64,000 nt of DNA from contig NZ_JACTVA010000002.1 of NCBI RefSeq assembly GCF_014490485.1, positions 124,001 to 188,000 of the forward strand, read 5' to 3'. This document shows, one piece after another, positions 1 to 9,121 of this stretch. How positions within the stretch are numbered: the first letter of the stretch is position 1; each line of letters begins with the position of its first letter. The DNA comes from Teichococcus aerophilus (GTDB taxonomy: Bacteria > Pseudomonadota > Alphaproteobacteria > Acetobacterales > Acetobacteraceae). Under the pieces are notes generated by a model, which did no database searches, was not told where the DNA came from, and worked only from the letters and a program-made list of their open reading frames with translations. A program made the translations under genes and the position numbers.

Positions 1-875
1 CCCGTACCCGGGCCTATTATGCGGAGACGCTGCCGAACCCGAAGCTGACAGTCTTCCCGATCGCCGAGGTCGCCGCCATCGGGCGGGAATTCGGCATCCC
101 GTTGATCGTGGACAACACGGCGGCGCCGCTTCTGGCCAGGCCGCTGGAGCACGGCGCGGCGGTGGTGGTGTATTCCGCCACCAAGTATCTGGGCGGACAT
201 GGCACCAGCATCGGCGGCATCATCGTCGATGGCGGGCAGTTCGACTGGACGGCGCATCCCGGGCGCCAGCCGGCGCTGAACGAGCCGGACCCCAGCTACC
301 ACGGCGCGGTCTGGACCGAGGTCGCCGCCCGGCACGGCATCGGCGCCTATGCGGCACTGGTGCGCAGCACCGTGCAGCGGGACCTGGGCGCGGCCATCTC
401 CCCCTTCAACGCGTTCCAGCTGCTGCAAGGCATCGAGACGCTGGCGCTGCGGATCGAGCGGCATGCGCGCAATGCCGCCGAGGTGGCGGAGTGGCTGACG
501 CGGCAGCCCGGCGTATCCCGCGTCATCTATCCCTCGCTGCAGACCGGCCAGGCGCGGGCGCGGGCGGACCGCTATCTGCGCGGCGGCCATGGCGGCCTGG
601 TGGGGTTCGAGCTGGCTGGGGGCGCCGATGCGGGTGCTGCCTTCATCGACCGGCTGAAGCTGTTCTACCACGTGGCCAATATCGGCGATGCACGCAGCCT
701 GGCGATCCATCCCGCCACCACCACCCATTCCCAGCTCTCGGCCGAGGAGCAGGCGGCGAGCGGGGTAACGCCCGGCTATGTCCGCCTTTCCATTGGCATC
801 GAGCATATCGACGACATCCTGGCCGATCTGCGGCAGGCGCTGGAGAAAGCCCGGCTGCCGATCGCCGCTGAATAA
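1..875 (+). CDS. O-acetylhomoserine sulfhydrylase-type PLP enzyme (5' partial)
   Basis: This is the C-terminal part of a Cys/Met-metabolism PLP-dependent enzyme. The frame is open from base 3, so the N-terminus lies outside the window. The sequence shows the family core: VDNTAAP, then SATKYLGGHG, whose Lys is the expected Schiff-base lysine, and later SLAIHPATTTHSQL and VRLSIGIEHIDDI near the C-terminus. These late motifs and the wide spacing between them fit O-acetylhomoserine sulfhydrylase (MetY/MetZ type), which makes homocysteine from O-acetylhomoserine and sulfide, better than cystathionine beta-lyase; this choice is inference. The stop is TAA, and the next gene begins 17 bp downstream in the same direction, so the two may be cotranscribed. 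Confidence 0.85.
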   Translation, partial: RTRAYYAETLPNPKLTVFPIAEVAAIGREFGIPLIVDNTAAPLLARPLEHGAAVVVYSATKYLGGHGTSIGGIIVDGGQFDWTAHPGRQPALNEPDPSYHGAVWTEVAARHGIGAYAALVRSTVQRDLGAAISPFNAFQLLQGIETLALRIERHARNAAEVAEWLTRQPGVSRVIYPSLQTGQARARADRYLRGGHGGLVGFELAGGADAGAAFIDRLKLFYHVANIGDARSLAIHPATTTHSQLSAEEQAASGVTPGYVRLSIGIEHIDDILADLRQALEKARLPIAAE

Positions 876-892
876 GACGGAGGAAACCAACC

Positions 893-1924
893 GTGACTGC
901 TGAACTTTCCCTGCCCCTGCTGGATCTGCGCGAACTGGATGCGGGGCCGGAGCAACGCGCCGCCTTCCTGCTGAAGCTGCGGCAGACGGCCCGCGATGTG
1001 GGCTTCTTCTACCTGGCCGGCCACGGCGTGTCGCAGCAGGAGGCCGATGAGGTGCTGGCGACCTCCCGCCAGTTCTTCGCGCTGCCGGAGGCCGACAAGC
1101 TGTCCGTGCAGATGATCCACTCGCCGCATTTCCGCGGCTACAACCGCGCCGGGCAGGAGCTGACGCGCGGCAAGGCCGACTGGCGCGAGCAGTTCGACGT
1201 GCATGCGGAGCGGGAGGCGCTGCCGCGTGGGCCGGAAAGCCAGCCCTGGTCCCGCCTGCAAGGCCCGAACCAGTGGCCGGAGGCGCTGCCGGCGCTGAAG
1301 CCAGCCTTGCTGCACTGGCAGGCCCGTCTGACCGAAGTGGCGCAGCGCCTGGTCCGTGCCTTTGCCGAGGCGCTGGAGCAGCCGGCGGATGCGCTGGACG
1401 GTATCGTCGCCGGCACGCCCAACCAGACGATGAAGATCATCCGCTATCCCGGGCAGGAGCAGGCGCGCGACGACCAGGGCGTGGGCGCCCACAAGGATAG
1501 CGGCCTGCTGACCTTCGTATTGCAGGACAGCCGCCGGGGTTTGCAGGTGCTGAAGGAGGATGGCACCTGGGTGGACGCATCCCCGGTGCCGGGCACCTTC
1601 GTGGTGAATATCGGCGAATTGCTGGAACTGGCTTCCAACGGCTATCTGCGCGCGACGATCCACCGGGTGGTGAGCCCTGGCCCGGGCGAGGAGCGAATTT
1701 CCGTCGCGTTCTTCCTGGGGGCGCGGCTGGATGCGGAGGTGCCGTTGCTGGACCTGCCAGAGCATCTGGCGCGCGAGGCGAAGGGCCCGGCCAGCGACCC
1801 GCAGAACCCCTTGTTCCGCTCGGTTGGCCAGAACTACCTGAAGGGGCGGCTGCGATCCCACCCCGACGTGGCGGAACGCTGGCACGCGGACCTGCTGCCG
1901 GCGAAGCAGGCCGAGACGGTCTGA
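893..1924 (+). CDS. Isopenicillin N synthase-like 2OG-Fe(II) oxygenase
   Basis: 343 residues with the non-haem iron dioxygenase fold. The N-terminal segment (about residues 5-115) matches the DIOX_N region, with GFFYLAGHGV near residue 40 and FRGYNRAGQE near 85. The C-terminal double-stranded beta-helix supplies the ligands H200 and D202 (in GAHKDSG) and H257 (in TIHRVV). R268 and S270 (in ERIS) are the expected 2-oxoglutarate anchors. The start is a GTG preceded by GGAGG at about -10. It lies 17 bp after the sulfhydrylase gene, so coexpression is likely. The family covers plant-type oxidases, ethylene-forming and IPNS-like enzymes; the substrate here cannot be read from sequence. Confidence 0.88.
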   Translation: MTAELSLPLLDLRELDAGPEQRAAFLLKLRQTARDVGFFYLAGHGVSQQEADEVLATSRQFFALPEADKLSVQMIHSPHFRGYNRAGQELTRGKADWREQFDVHAEREALPRGPESQPWSRLQGPNQWPEALPALKPALLHWQARLTEVAQRLVRAFAEALEQPADALDGIVAGTPNQTMKIIRYPGQEQARDDQGVGAHKDSGLLTFVLQDSRRGLQVLKEDGTWVDASPVPGTFVVNIGELLELASNGYLRATIHRVVSPGPGEERISVAFFLGARLDAEVPLLDLPEHLAREAKGPASDPQNPLFRSVGQNYLKGRLRSHPDVAERWHADLLPAKQAETV

Positions 1925-1934
1925 GACGAAAGAA

Positions 1935-1957
1935 GGGGCCTCGCGGCCCCTTTTTTT
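1935..1957. terminator. Intrinsic terminator between convergent genes
   Basis: A GGGGCC/GGCCCC stem with a TCGC loop is followed by seven T residues, 10 bp after the oxygenase stop. It is a textbook rho-independent terminator for the rightward transcript. The T-run overlaps the TAA stop of the leftward DedA gene, so the stem may also end that transcript. Confidence 0.9.
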
Positions 1958-2621
1958 ATGGCTCCTCGGTCCGTGCCGGGGAGGGGACCGGAGCAGGGAC
2001 AGGGGAGGTCGCGGGGGTGGCCGACGGCTTCCGCCAGTTCTGCACCGCCCGGAACCCCAGGTAGAGCACGACCGCGATGCCGATGGAGCCGAGGGCGTAG
2101 AGCGTGCCCTTCTCCCCCAGCCAACCGACGATGTACCAGCCTGCCGCCACGAAGGAGCCGGCCCACAGGCCAGCCGCGATGAAGTTGAGGAAAGCGAAGC
2201 GGGACCAAGGCATCTTCGCGATGCCGCAGGCTGCGGATGCCACGTTCCGCACGCCATAGACGAAGCGGAAGGTCAGCACGAAGAGCACCCCGTATTTCTC
2301 GAGGAACCCCACGGCGGTCGCCATCTTGCGTTCGGCGCCCGGGATCTTGCGCACGGCCTTCGTGCCGTATTTCCGGCCGAGCGTGAACCAGACCTGGTCA
2401 CCCAGGAAGGAACCGCCCCAGACCGATAACATCAGCCACCAGGGGTTGATTAGATTGGTCGCCCGTCCTGCCGCCGCGGCGAGCAATACGAAAGTCTCAC
2501 CTTCGAAAAACGCCCAGAGGGCTGCGGCCGCATAGGCCAAGGCCCCCCAGTCCGCCCAAAACTCCGCCACGCGTATTAATCCCCCCAACAAGCGGCAGAT
2601 GCGGGACGATGCCCGAAACAA
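1956..2621 (-). CDS. DedA/SNARE-associated family membrane protein
   Basis: 221 residues. It contains FFEGETFVLLAAA near the N-terminus, which is the re-entrant acidic segment of DedA proteins. The family signature follows: GGSFLGDQVWFTLGRKYG, then FRFVYGVRN and a hydrophobic second half with two or three predicted spans. A Pro-rich cytoplasmic tail closes the protein. DedA proteins are inner-membrane proteins linked to proton-motive-force homeostasis and lipid-carrier or phospholipid flipping. The chosen ATG gives a slightly long N-terminus; a later GTG at about residue 18 (VAEFWADWG) is a plausible alternative. The gene is alone on its strand and converges with the oxygenase gene. Confidence 0.85.
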   Translation of the reverse strand: MFRASSRICRLLGGLIRVAEFWADWGALAYAAAALWAFFEGETFVLLAAAAGRATNLINPWWLMLSVWGGSFLGDQVWFTLGRKYGTKAVRKIPGAERKMATAVGFLEKYGVLFVLTFRFVYGVRNVASAACGIAKMPWSRFAFLNFIAAGLWAGSFVAAGWYIVGWLGEKGTLYALGSIGIAVVLYLGFRAVQNWRKPSATPATSPVPAPVPSPARTEEP

Positions 2622-3046
2622 GCTATCAGAGGAATAACTCTCTCACGGCGCTGTGAGGATTTTCGTCATTCTCTCCATATTCAGGCAATACGGCCGTGGT
2701 GACGGACAGGTTGCCGCTCCCTTACCTGAGGGTGTTTTACCCGGATTTGAAGGGCCAGGCGCGTTATCATGGTGCGGCTACCGGTTCCATTTGATGAAAC
2801 CTCAATTGGGCCGGGGTACTGAGTTTCGAATCGTATGGCCGAACCGAGTGCTTCTTAGCAATGCACCGCATGATTCTCCATGGCGAGAAGCCTATGTTTC
2901 GGGCGGGCATTGCCGAAAACGCGCCGAATCTGAGTAAAAAACTGGCATCTGGCTAATTCTTCCGGTCAGGATCGGATTGATGGCTTGCTCACCTAGCGCA
3001 ACGCTGTTCAACATATCCCTCGAGTGACGAGATTTGGGGGCTCCGG
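2622..3046. other. Intergenic region, divergent promoters
   Basis: About 425 bp lie between the leftward DedA gene and the rightward ABC operon. It is visibly less GC-rich than its surroundings. A 94-codon frame at 2653-2937 has no recognisable features and an atypical composition, so I do not call it. The region probably holds the DedA promoter and the promoter and leader of the polyamine-type ABC operon; GGGGG just before 3047 can serve as a ribosome-binding site. I see no convincing operator or riboswitch. Confidence 0.5.
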
Positions 3047-4096
3047 ATGAGCAGATGGATCGGGGCGATGCTTGGCGTCGCCGGCTTGACCGCAACCGCA
3101 TGGCCGGCGGCCGCCCAGAGTGGTGCCCAGGTCACCCTGATGACCTATTCCGGAATTTTCCAGGAACAATACACCGCCGGGGTCATCGAGCCGTTCCAGG
3201 CCGCCTCGGGCCACCGGGTGCAGTACTTCGCCCCCGGCACCAGCGCGCAGATGCTGGGAACGCTCCGCGCCCAGAAGGCGGACCCGCAGGTCGACGTCGT
3301 GATCATGGACACCACGACCGCCGCCCTGGCCTGCGCTGAAGGGCTGGTCGAGAAGATCACCCCTGCGGAGATGCCGGTGCTGAACCAGATCGATGCGCAG
3401 GCGCGCACCGCGGGCGGCGGGTGCGGCCCCGGCGTCACCTTCGACCACCTGGTGATGATCTACGACACCAAGGCCATCAATCCGGCGCCCACCCGCTTCA
3501 TGGACATGGCGAATCCGGCGCTGCGCGGTCGCGTCTCCGTCTCCGCGCCGCCGAATATCCAGGGTCTGGTGCTGACGGCCATCCTAGCGCATGCGAATGG
3601 CGGCGACTGGCGCAACCTGCGCAACGCCATCCCCGGCTTGAAGGAAATCGCCGCCAACGCGCAGACCTTCGACCCGAAGCCGGACGGTGCGACGATGATC
3701 CTGAACGACCAGATCGCCTTCGCAACCGGTTGGAACGCCCGCTCCCAACTGTACAGCCTGCAATCCCAGGGGCGGATCGGCGTGGTGCTGCCGCAGGAAG
3801 GCACGGCGTTCCAGATCAACACGATCAACATCGTCGCCGGCAGCCGCAACGCCGCCGCCGCGCGCGCCTTCATGGCGCATGCGCTCTCGGCCGAGGCGCA
3901 GAAGGCCTTCACTGAGCGGCTGTTCTACGGCCCCACCAACACCACGGCGCAGATCTCGCCCGAGGCCCGGGCGCGCACGGCGCAGTCCGCAGAATTCAAC
4001 GCCCGCGTCATCCCGCTGGACTGGGTCGAGATGCAGCGGGTGCGGGAGAACTGGAACCAGCGTTGGCGGCGTGAAGTCATCACGGCGCAGCAGTAA
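3047..4096 (+). CDS. ABC transporter periplasmic binding protein, spermidine/putrescine type
   Basis: 349 residues. The N-terminus is a clear signal peptide: a positively charged start, a hydrophobic core (IGAMLGVAGLTATAW) and an AAAQ cleavage region near residue 25. The mature protein follows the family-1/PotD-like pattern: VTLMTYSGIFQEQYTAGVIEPFQ at the start, the FDHLVMIYDTKAI strand, and a C-terminal region ending in WVEMQRVRENWNQRW. It should capture a small cationic or organic solute in the periplasm for the ATPase and permeases encoded next. The ATPase gene starts 13 bp later. The true ligand is unknown; relatives bind polyamines, ferric iron or opines. Confidence 0.87.
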   Translation: MSRWIGAMLGVAGLTATAWPAAAQSGAQVTLMTYSGIFQEQYTAGVIEPFQAASGHRVQYFAPGTSAQMLGTLRAQKADPQVDVVIMDTTTAALACAEGLVEKITPAEMPVLNQIDAQARTAGGGCGPGVTFDHLVMIYDTKAINPAPTRFMDMANPALRGRVSVSAPPNIQGLVLTAILAHANGGDWRNLRNAIPGLKEIAANAQTFDPKPDGATMILNDQIAFATGWNARSQLYSLQSQGRIGVVLPQEGTAFQINTINIVAGSRNAAAARAFMAHALSAEAQKAFTERLFYGPTNTTAQISPEARARTAQSAEFNARVIPLDWVEMQRVRENWNQRWRREVITAQQ

Positions 4097-4109
4097 GTCT
4101 TCGGAACAG

Positions 4110-5198
4110 ATGTCCCGGTCCTCGCCACATCTACGCCTTGAGCAACTCGTTCGCCACTATGCCGGGGCCGCTGCTCCGGCGGTGGACCGTATTTCCCTCG
4201 ATCTGCCGCGCGGCGCCCTGCTGGCGCTGCTCGGCCCCTCCGGCTGTGGCAAGACCACGACGCTGCGGATGATCGCTGGGCTGGAGAAGCCGGAATCAGG
4301 CCGCATCCTGGTCGGTGGCCGCGATGTGACCGCCCTGCCGCCGCATAAGCGGCACATGGGGGTGGTGTTCCAGTCCTATGCGCTGTTCCCGCACATGACC
4401 TCGGTCGGCAACGTTGCCTTCGGCCTGGAAATGCAGGGCGTGGCGCGGGCGGAGCGGGGGCCTCGCGCGCTGGCGGCCCTGGAGCTGGTCGGGCTGTCCG
4501 GCTTCGCGCAACGCAAGCCGCGGCAGCTCTCAGGCGGCCAGCAGCAGCGCGTGGCCCTGGCCCGCGCCCTGGCGATCGAGCCTGATCTGCTGTTGCTGGA
4601 TGAACCGCTCTCCGCCCTGGATGCCAAGCTGCGGGAAGGGGTGCGCGATGAGATCCGCGCCCTGCAACAGCGGCTGGGCACCACCGCCGTCTTTGTCACA
4701 CATGACCAGACCGAGGCGCTGGCCATGGCCGACCTGGTCGCGGTGATGAATGCCGGCAAGGTCGAGCAACTGGCCGCGCCGGAAGAGATTTTCGAACGGC
4801 CTGCGACGCGCTTCGTCGCGACCTTCGTCGGCCGCGCGGCGCGGATTCAGGGGCGGCTGGAAGCCGGCGGCGTGCTGCGGACGGAAGGTGGGGCCGCGCT
4901 GCGGACCCATTCCAGCCTGGCGGCCGGGCCGGTCGAGGCTTTCCTGCGCCCGCACCGCGTCCGCCTGCTGGCCCCGGGCGAGGCTGCGCCGACCGGCATG
5001 GCCAATGTGTTGGACGCCACCCTGGCCCGGCGTGTCTACACCGGCGAGATCGTTGCCCTGGAAGCCAACACCCCGGCGGGCGTCATCACCGCCGAGCTGC
5101 ATGCCGGGACCGATGGCCTGTGGCGGGAGCTGCAGCCGGGCAGCCCGATGCGGCTGGCCTTCCGCGATACCGACCTGCTGGTGTTTCCGGCGCCATGA
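4110..5198 (+). CDS. ABC transporter ATPase, PotA type
   Basis: 362 residues. The nucleotide-binding domain has Walker A GPSGCGKTT (about residues 42-50), Q-loop VFQSYALFPHMT, signature LSGGQQQRVALARAL, Walker B LLLLDEPLSALDAK and the switch histidine in FVTHDQTEA. A C-terminal TOBE-type domain (about 280-362) is typical of PotA/FbpC importers. The start at MSRSSPH was chosen over a longer in-frame extension that would overlap the binding-protein gene. Its TGA stop overlaps the permease ATG (ATGA), which supports translational coupling. It energises import of the substrate captured by the upstream binding protein. Confidence 0.92.
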   Translation: MSRSSPHLRLEQLVRHYAGAAAPAVDRISLDLPRGALLALLGPSGCGKTTTLRMIAGLEKPESGRILVGGRDVTALPPHKRHMGVVFQSYALFPHMTSVGNVAFGLEMQGVARAERGPRALAALELVGLSGFAQRKPRQLSGGQQQRVALARALAIEPDLLLLDEPLSALDAKLREGVRDEIRALQQRLGTTAVFVTHDQTEALAMADLVAVMNAGKVEQLAAPEEIFERPATRFVATFVGRAARIQGRLEAGGVLRTEGGAALRTHSSLAAGPVEAFLRPHRVRLLAPGEAAPTGMANVLDATLARRVYTGEIVALEANTPAGVITAELHAGTDGLWRELQPGSPMRLAFRDTDLLVFPAP

Positions 5199-6031
5199 TC
5201 GGCTGGCTGCTGGCCTTGCCCGCCCTGGGCGTGATGGGCCTCGCTTTCCTCTGGCCGCTGGCGATGCTGTTCCGCATCAGTCTGAACCGCACCACCGAGA
5301 CCGGCGCCATGGAAGTGGCGGTCACGGGCGAGAGCTACACGCGGCTGCTGGGCGATGAATTCACCTGGGAATTGATCGGCAACACTCTCGGCCTGTCCGG
5401 CACCTCGGCCGCCATCGCGGTGGCCATGGCGCTCCCGGTGGCGCTGATGATCCGCGCCGCCAGCCCGCGCTGGCGCGGCCTGTTGGCGTTGCTGGCCATC
5501 GCGCCGCTCCTGGTCTCCGGCACTGCGCGGCTGGTGGGCTGGATGGCCATCCTGGGCGACCAGGGCATGATCAACGTGGTGTTGCGCTGGGTTGGGCTGA
5601 CCGATGCGCCAATCCGCATGATCAACAACTGGACCGGGGTACGCGTCGGGCTGATGGAAAGCCTGATGCCCTATGCCGTGCTGGTGCTGCTGGCGGGCCT
5701 CGGCCGGCTGGACAGCCGGCTGGAGGAAGCGGCCGCGACGCTGGGCGCCAACCGCTTCCGCACCTTCATCCGCGTCACCCTTCCGTTGGCGGCGCCCGCC
5801 TTGCTGGCGGCCTGGCTGCTGACCCTAGTGCTGGGCATTTCCGCCTTCATCACCCCGCGGCTGATGGGTGGCGGGCGTGTGTTCGTGCTGGCGACCGAGA
5901 TCTACAACCTGGCGCTGGAGAGCGTCGACTGGCCGGCCGCCGCCGCGATGGCGATGCTGCTGCTGGGCGGGCTGATCCTATTGATGCTGCTGCGTGGCTG
6001 CGTCGGCTGGCTGCAGGGGAAGCGCGCATGA
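5195..6031 (+). CDS. ABC transporter permease 1, PotB type
   Basis: 278 residues, with about six membrane spans beginning at GWLLALPALGVMGLAFLWPL. The EAA-type coupling loop is visible as EEAAATLGANRFRTFIRVTLPLAAP (about residues 180-205). The start ATG overlaps the ATPase stop, which settles the start against an upstream in-frame codon. It ends with a four-base overlap into permease 2. The pair forms the transmembrane channel of the polyamine-type importer. Confidence 0.9.
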   Translation: MIGWLLALPALGVMGLAFLWPLAMLFRISLNRTTETGAMEVAVTGESYTRLLGDEFTWELIGNTLGLSGTSAAIAVAMALPVALMIRAASPRWRGLLALLAIAPLLVSGTARLVGWMAILGDQGMINVVLRWVGLTDAPIRMINNWTGVRVGLMESLMPYAVLVLLAGLGRLDSRLEEAAATLGANRFRTFIRVTLPLAAPALLAAWLLTLVLGISAFITPRLMGGGRVFVLATEIYNLALESVDWPAAAAMAMLLLGGLILLMLLRGCVGWLQGKRA

Positions 6032-6816
6032 AGCCTACCCTGGCGCTCCGCCTGCTGGCCTGCGTGGGCTATTTGGTGCTGCTCTCCCCGGCCGCGCTGG
6101 TGCTGCTGATCAGCTTCAGCGCCGGGGACTTCCTGACCTTTCCGCCGCCTGGCTTCTCTACCCGCTGGTATGTCGCGCTGGCCGGGAATTCGGTGTTGAT
6201 GTCGGCGCTGGGCACCAGCGCCATCCTGGCCGCCGTGGTGGCCGTGGTGGCACTGCTGGTGGGCGGACCGGCGGCCTATGCCATAGCCCGGCTGGAGTTT
6301 CCCGGCCGTGGCGTCCTGGCGGCGCTGCTGACCGCGCCGCTGTTGCTGCCGACTCTCGTGCTGGGTCTGGCGCTGCTGCTGGTGTTGCAGCCGCTGGGGC
6401 TGGCGGCGACGTGGCCGGGGCTGGTGCTGGGGCATTGCCTGGTGGCGATTCCCTTCGCCGTGCGGATCATGACCACCGCCTTCGCCGGCGTACCGAAGGA
6501 GCTGGAGGCCGCGGCCTGGACCCTGGGCGCCACGCCGTTCCAGGCCGCGCTGCGCATCACCTTGCCGAATGCGGCGCCCGGTGCCATCGCTGCGGGTGTG
6601 CTGACCTTCCTGGTCAGCTTCGATGAAACGGTGATCAGCCTTTTCCTCGTCGGGCCGCGCCTGACGACGCTGCCGGTGGAGATGTTCCGTTATGCGGAGC
6701 ACACCACCGACCCCCTCATCGCCGCCCTGGCGATGACCTTGATTGCTTTCGCCGCCCTGATGGTCCTGCTCGTCGAGCGGCTGATGGGCTTCTCCAACGC
6801 CATGGGACGTGAATGA
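6028..6816 (+). CDS. ABC transporter permease 2, PotC type
   Basis: 262 residues, six hydrophobic spans, with the EAA loop LEAAAWTLGATPFQAALRITLPNAAPG (about residues 155-180) and the FDETVISLFL segment common in PotC/FbpB-type permeases. It overlaps the preceding and following genes by four bases (ATGA) on both sides, so the five-gene unit is very likely one operon. Partner of permease 1. Confidence 0.9.
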   Translation: MKPTLALRLLACVGYLVLLSPAALVLLISFSAGDFLTFPPPGFSTRWYVALAGNSVLMSALGTSAILAAVVAVVALLVGGPAAYAIARLEFPGRGVLAALLTAPLLLPTLVLGLALLLVLQPLGLAATWPGLVLGHCLVAIPFAVRIMTTAFAGVPKELEAAAWTLGATPFQAALRITLPNAAPGAIAAGVLTFLVSFDETVISLFLVGPRLTTLPVEMFRYAEHTTDPLIAALAMTLIAFAALMVLLVERLMGFSNAMGRE

Positions 6817-7481
6817 TGCCAAAATACATCGTTGAAGCGATGCCGAACCAGATCAGCGCCGAGGTGATCGAGCTGATGGAGAAGGCCGAGACCGCGACCG
6901 TCGGCCACTGGCGCCACTGGGGCTTCATGGATCGCTCGATCCAGGGCCTGCTGCGCCGGCGCGTTGCCGGTACCGCCGTGACCATCCAGATCCCCGGCCC
7001 TGACTCGACGCTGCTGCACCACGCGCTCGGCCTGCTGCGCCCGGGCGATATCCTGATCGTGGACCGCCTGGGCGATGACCGCCATGCCTGCTGGGGCGGC
7101 GGCGTGACCGTGGCGGCGAAGGCCGCCGGCGCGAAGGCCGGCGTCGTCGGCGGCCCCTGCACGGATATCGAGGAGATCGAGGCCTCCGACTTCCCCATGT
7201 GGTGCAAGGGCATGGCGCCCATCACCACCCGCATCTACGACCTGGGCGGCCGCATGAACGTGCCGGTCTCCGTCGGCGGCGTGGTGGTGATGCCGGGCGA
7301 CGCGGTGCTGTGCGACGATTGCGGCGTGCTGGTGCTGCCGCCGGGCGAGGCTGAGGAAGAGGCGCGCAAGGCCATCGCGACCCAGGCGCGCGGCCTGGAA
7401 GGGCAGGCGGCCGTCGCCAAGGGCGCCAAGCTCGGCGAGCGTTCCGGCGCTTCCGCCAAGGTGCTGGCCGGCCTGGGCTGA
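6813..7481 (+). CDS. RraA-like / HMG-CHA aldolase family protein
   Basis: 222 residues. The fold signature of the RraA/demethylmenaquinone methyltransferase-like family is clear: TATVGHWRHW near residue 30, VAGTAVTI near 50, and GDILIVDRLGD followed by CWGGGVTVAAKAAGAKAGVVGGPCTDI. That segment holds the Gly-rich loop and an Asp expected for divalent-metal and substrate binding in the aldolase branch. Relatives either inhibit RNase E or act as metal-dependent pyruvate aldolases or decarboxylases. Translational coupling to a solute importer favours a catabolic lyase over RNase control; that is inference. The product is longer than E. coli RraA (about 160 residues), which also fits the aldolase branch. 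Confidence 0.75.
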   Translation: MMPKYIVEAMPNQISAEVIELMEKAETATVGHWRHWGFMDRSIQGLLRRRVAGTAVTIQIPGPDSTLLHHALGLLRPGDILIVDRLGDDRHACWGGGVTVAAKAAGAKAGVVGGPCTDIEEIEASDFPMWCKGMAPITTRIYDLGGRMNVPVSVGGVVVMPGDAVLCDDCGVLVLPPGEAEEEARKAIATQARGLEGQAAVAKGAKLGERSGASAKVLAGLG

Positions 7482-7492
7482 TCCAGGCTTCG

Positions 7493-7523
7493 GCCTGCCC
7501 GGTGCCGCGAGGCCCGGGCAGGC
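7493..7523 (+). terminator. Hairpin after the ABC/RraA-like operon
   Basis: A perfect 10-bp GC-rich inverted repeat (GCCTGCCCGG / CCGGGCAGGC) with an 11-nt loop starts 11 bp after the operon's last stop. There is no T-run, so its termination strength is uncertain. Confidence 0.55.
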
Positions 7524-7586
7524 TGCTGGTCATGAGCATCGCGGCGGCGACCCGGCGGGCCAGCTGGGCTACTCTGCCGCGATGAC

Positions 7587-9080
7587 TTGCGGATATTCGC
7601 CCTGATCATGCTGCTGCCTTACCTGCCCGCGTTGCTATTGCCGCTGCTGGCCTGGGCGGCGGGGCGGGCTGTCTCCCGTGCCTATGGCATGCAGGGGCTA
7701 TGGCTGGACCTCATTCCCGTCGTCGCCTGCGCCGCCATCCTGCTGGGGTTGACCGGGCTGCCGGTGCTGGCCGGGGTGCTGGCGGCCATGCCGCTGGCGG
7801 GGCTGGTGCTCGCGGACGCCACGAAGCGGGCGGTGCTCGACGAGCCCGTGGTTTTCAGTGACGCGGCGATGCTGCCTTTGGTGGTGCGCCACCCTTCGCT
7901 CTATCTGCCATTCGCCGGAACGCATTGGGTGGTCGGCGGCCTGGTGGCCGGGCTGGCGGTACTGGCTGCACTTTGGGTCTGGGAGCCTCGGCCCCCGCTG
8001 ACTGGCGCGGTGAGAGCAGGTCTGGTGGCCGGCGGCTTGCTGCTGATCTTCGGGCCGTTGCGGGCGCCACCTGCTGCCCTGCGCCGTGCCCTGGCCCGCG
8101 CGCCCGCTGCCGACACCGCCCGCTTCGGCCTGTTGGCCAGCCTGGCGCTGTACCGGGCCGCGGCGCGGGCGGAACGGCCCGGGCGGCAGGCTGCCTTCCC
8201 CGCATATCCGCCCGCCTTCGCGCCGGCGGGGGGGGGGCCTGCGCCCCATCTCATCCTCATCCAGGCCGAATCCTTCTGGGACCCGCGCGGCACGCTGGCG
8301 GACCTGCCGGCGAACCCGCTGCCGCATTGGGACCGGCTGAAGGCACAGTCACTGGCCCAGGGGCGCCTGGAGGTAGCGGGCTTCGGCGCCAACACCATGC
8401 GGGCGGAATGCGCAGCGCTGACGGGCATCGGCGCCGACGGGCTGGGGCTGGACCGGTTCAATCCATATTTCCGCTTCGTCGTGCCGGGGCTGCGGTCGCT
8501 GGCAACGACGCTGAGGGCGGCGGGATACCGTGCCCTGGCGCTGCATCCCTTCGATCCTCGCTTCTTCGGCCGGCATCGGGTGATGCCCGCACTGGGCTTC
8601 CAGCGCTTCGATAGCGAAACCGCTTTCGACGGTGCGGCCAAGGCAGGGGCGCATGTGGCAGATAGCGCCGTGGCCCAGCGCATCCTGGCGGCGCTGGCGG
8701 AAGCGGACGGACCCGCCTTCGTCTTCGCCATCACCATGCAGGCGCATGGGCCGTGGCCCGGGGCGGACCCGCAAGGGCAATGGCTGGCCCATCTGCGCGA
8801 TGCCGATGCGATGCTCGGCCTGCTGTCCGGCGCGGCGGGGCAACTCGACCGACCATTGGTACTGTGCGTCTATGGCGACCACCAGCCAGCCCTGCCGGGG
8901 GCGCTGCAGTGGCAGGACCGGCGCACCGACTGGCTGATCTGGCGCAGCGACCGGCGGGGGGATGGGGTGGCGCGGGACATCCTGGCGGAGGGGGTGTTTG
9001 CCGCGGTGAGCGAGGCGCTTACCGGCCAATTGGCCCCGCACCCTGGCAAGGCCGGCCTCCAGGACACATCTGAAGGGTAA
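7587..9080 (+). CDS. LTA synthase/sulfatase-family membrane phosphotransferase
   Basis: 497 residues. The first 200 residues are strongly hydrophobic, with about five membrane spans; from about residue 220 a periplasmic alkaline-phosphatase-superfamily domain follows. Visible motifs are [12 protein letters not shown] (about 228), [12 protein letters not shown], whose Thr (about 270) is the expected catalytic nucleophile, [11 protein letters not shown] (about 385) and YGDHQPAL (about 430), which would bind the metal. This is the architecture of LtaS and of OpgB/MdoB phosphoglycerol transferases. In a Gram-negative it probably decorates a periplasmic glycan or envelope lipid. The start is TTG with no strong Shine-Dalgarno; ATG at 7608 is an alternative. 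It stands alone between two operons. Confidence 0.8.
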   Translation: MRIFALIMLLPYLPALLLPLLAWAAGRAVSRAYGMQGLWLDLIPVVACAAILLGLTGLPVLAGVLAAMPLAGLVLADATKRAVLDEPVVFSDAAMLPLVVRHPSLYLPFAGTHWVVGGLVAGLAVLAALWVWEPRPPLTGAVRAGLVAGGLLLIFGPLRAPPAALRRALARAPAADTARFGLLASLALYRAAARAERPGRQAAFPAYPPAFAPAGGGPAPHLILIQAESFWDPRGTLADLPANPLPHWDRLKAQSLAQGRLEVAGFGANTMRAECAALTGIGADGLGLDRFNPYFRFVVPGLRSLATTLRAAGYRALALHPFDPRFFGRHRVMPALGFQRFDSETAFDGAAKAGAHVADSAVAQRILAALAEADGPAFVFAITMQAHGPWPGADPQGQWLAHLRDADAMLGLLSGAAGQLDRPLVLCVYGDHQPALPGALQWQDRRTDWLIWRSDRRGDGVARDILAEGVFAAVSEALTGQLAPHPGKAGLQDTSEG

Positions 9081-9121
9081 CGCGGCTGACGGCCGCACCC
9101 ACTTCAAGAGTATTCCTTCCG

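Noticed and set aside
776-2257. 493-codon frame on the - strand
   Set aside because: It runs across the oxygenase, its terminator and part of the DedA gene; the protein has no domain and a compositional bias typical of antisense GC-rich frames.
2653-2937. 94-codon + strand frame in the DedA/ABC gap
   Set aside because: No domain, no good ribosome-binding site and atypical composition; more likely a chance frame in a promoter region.
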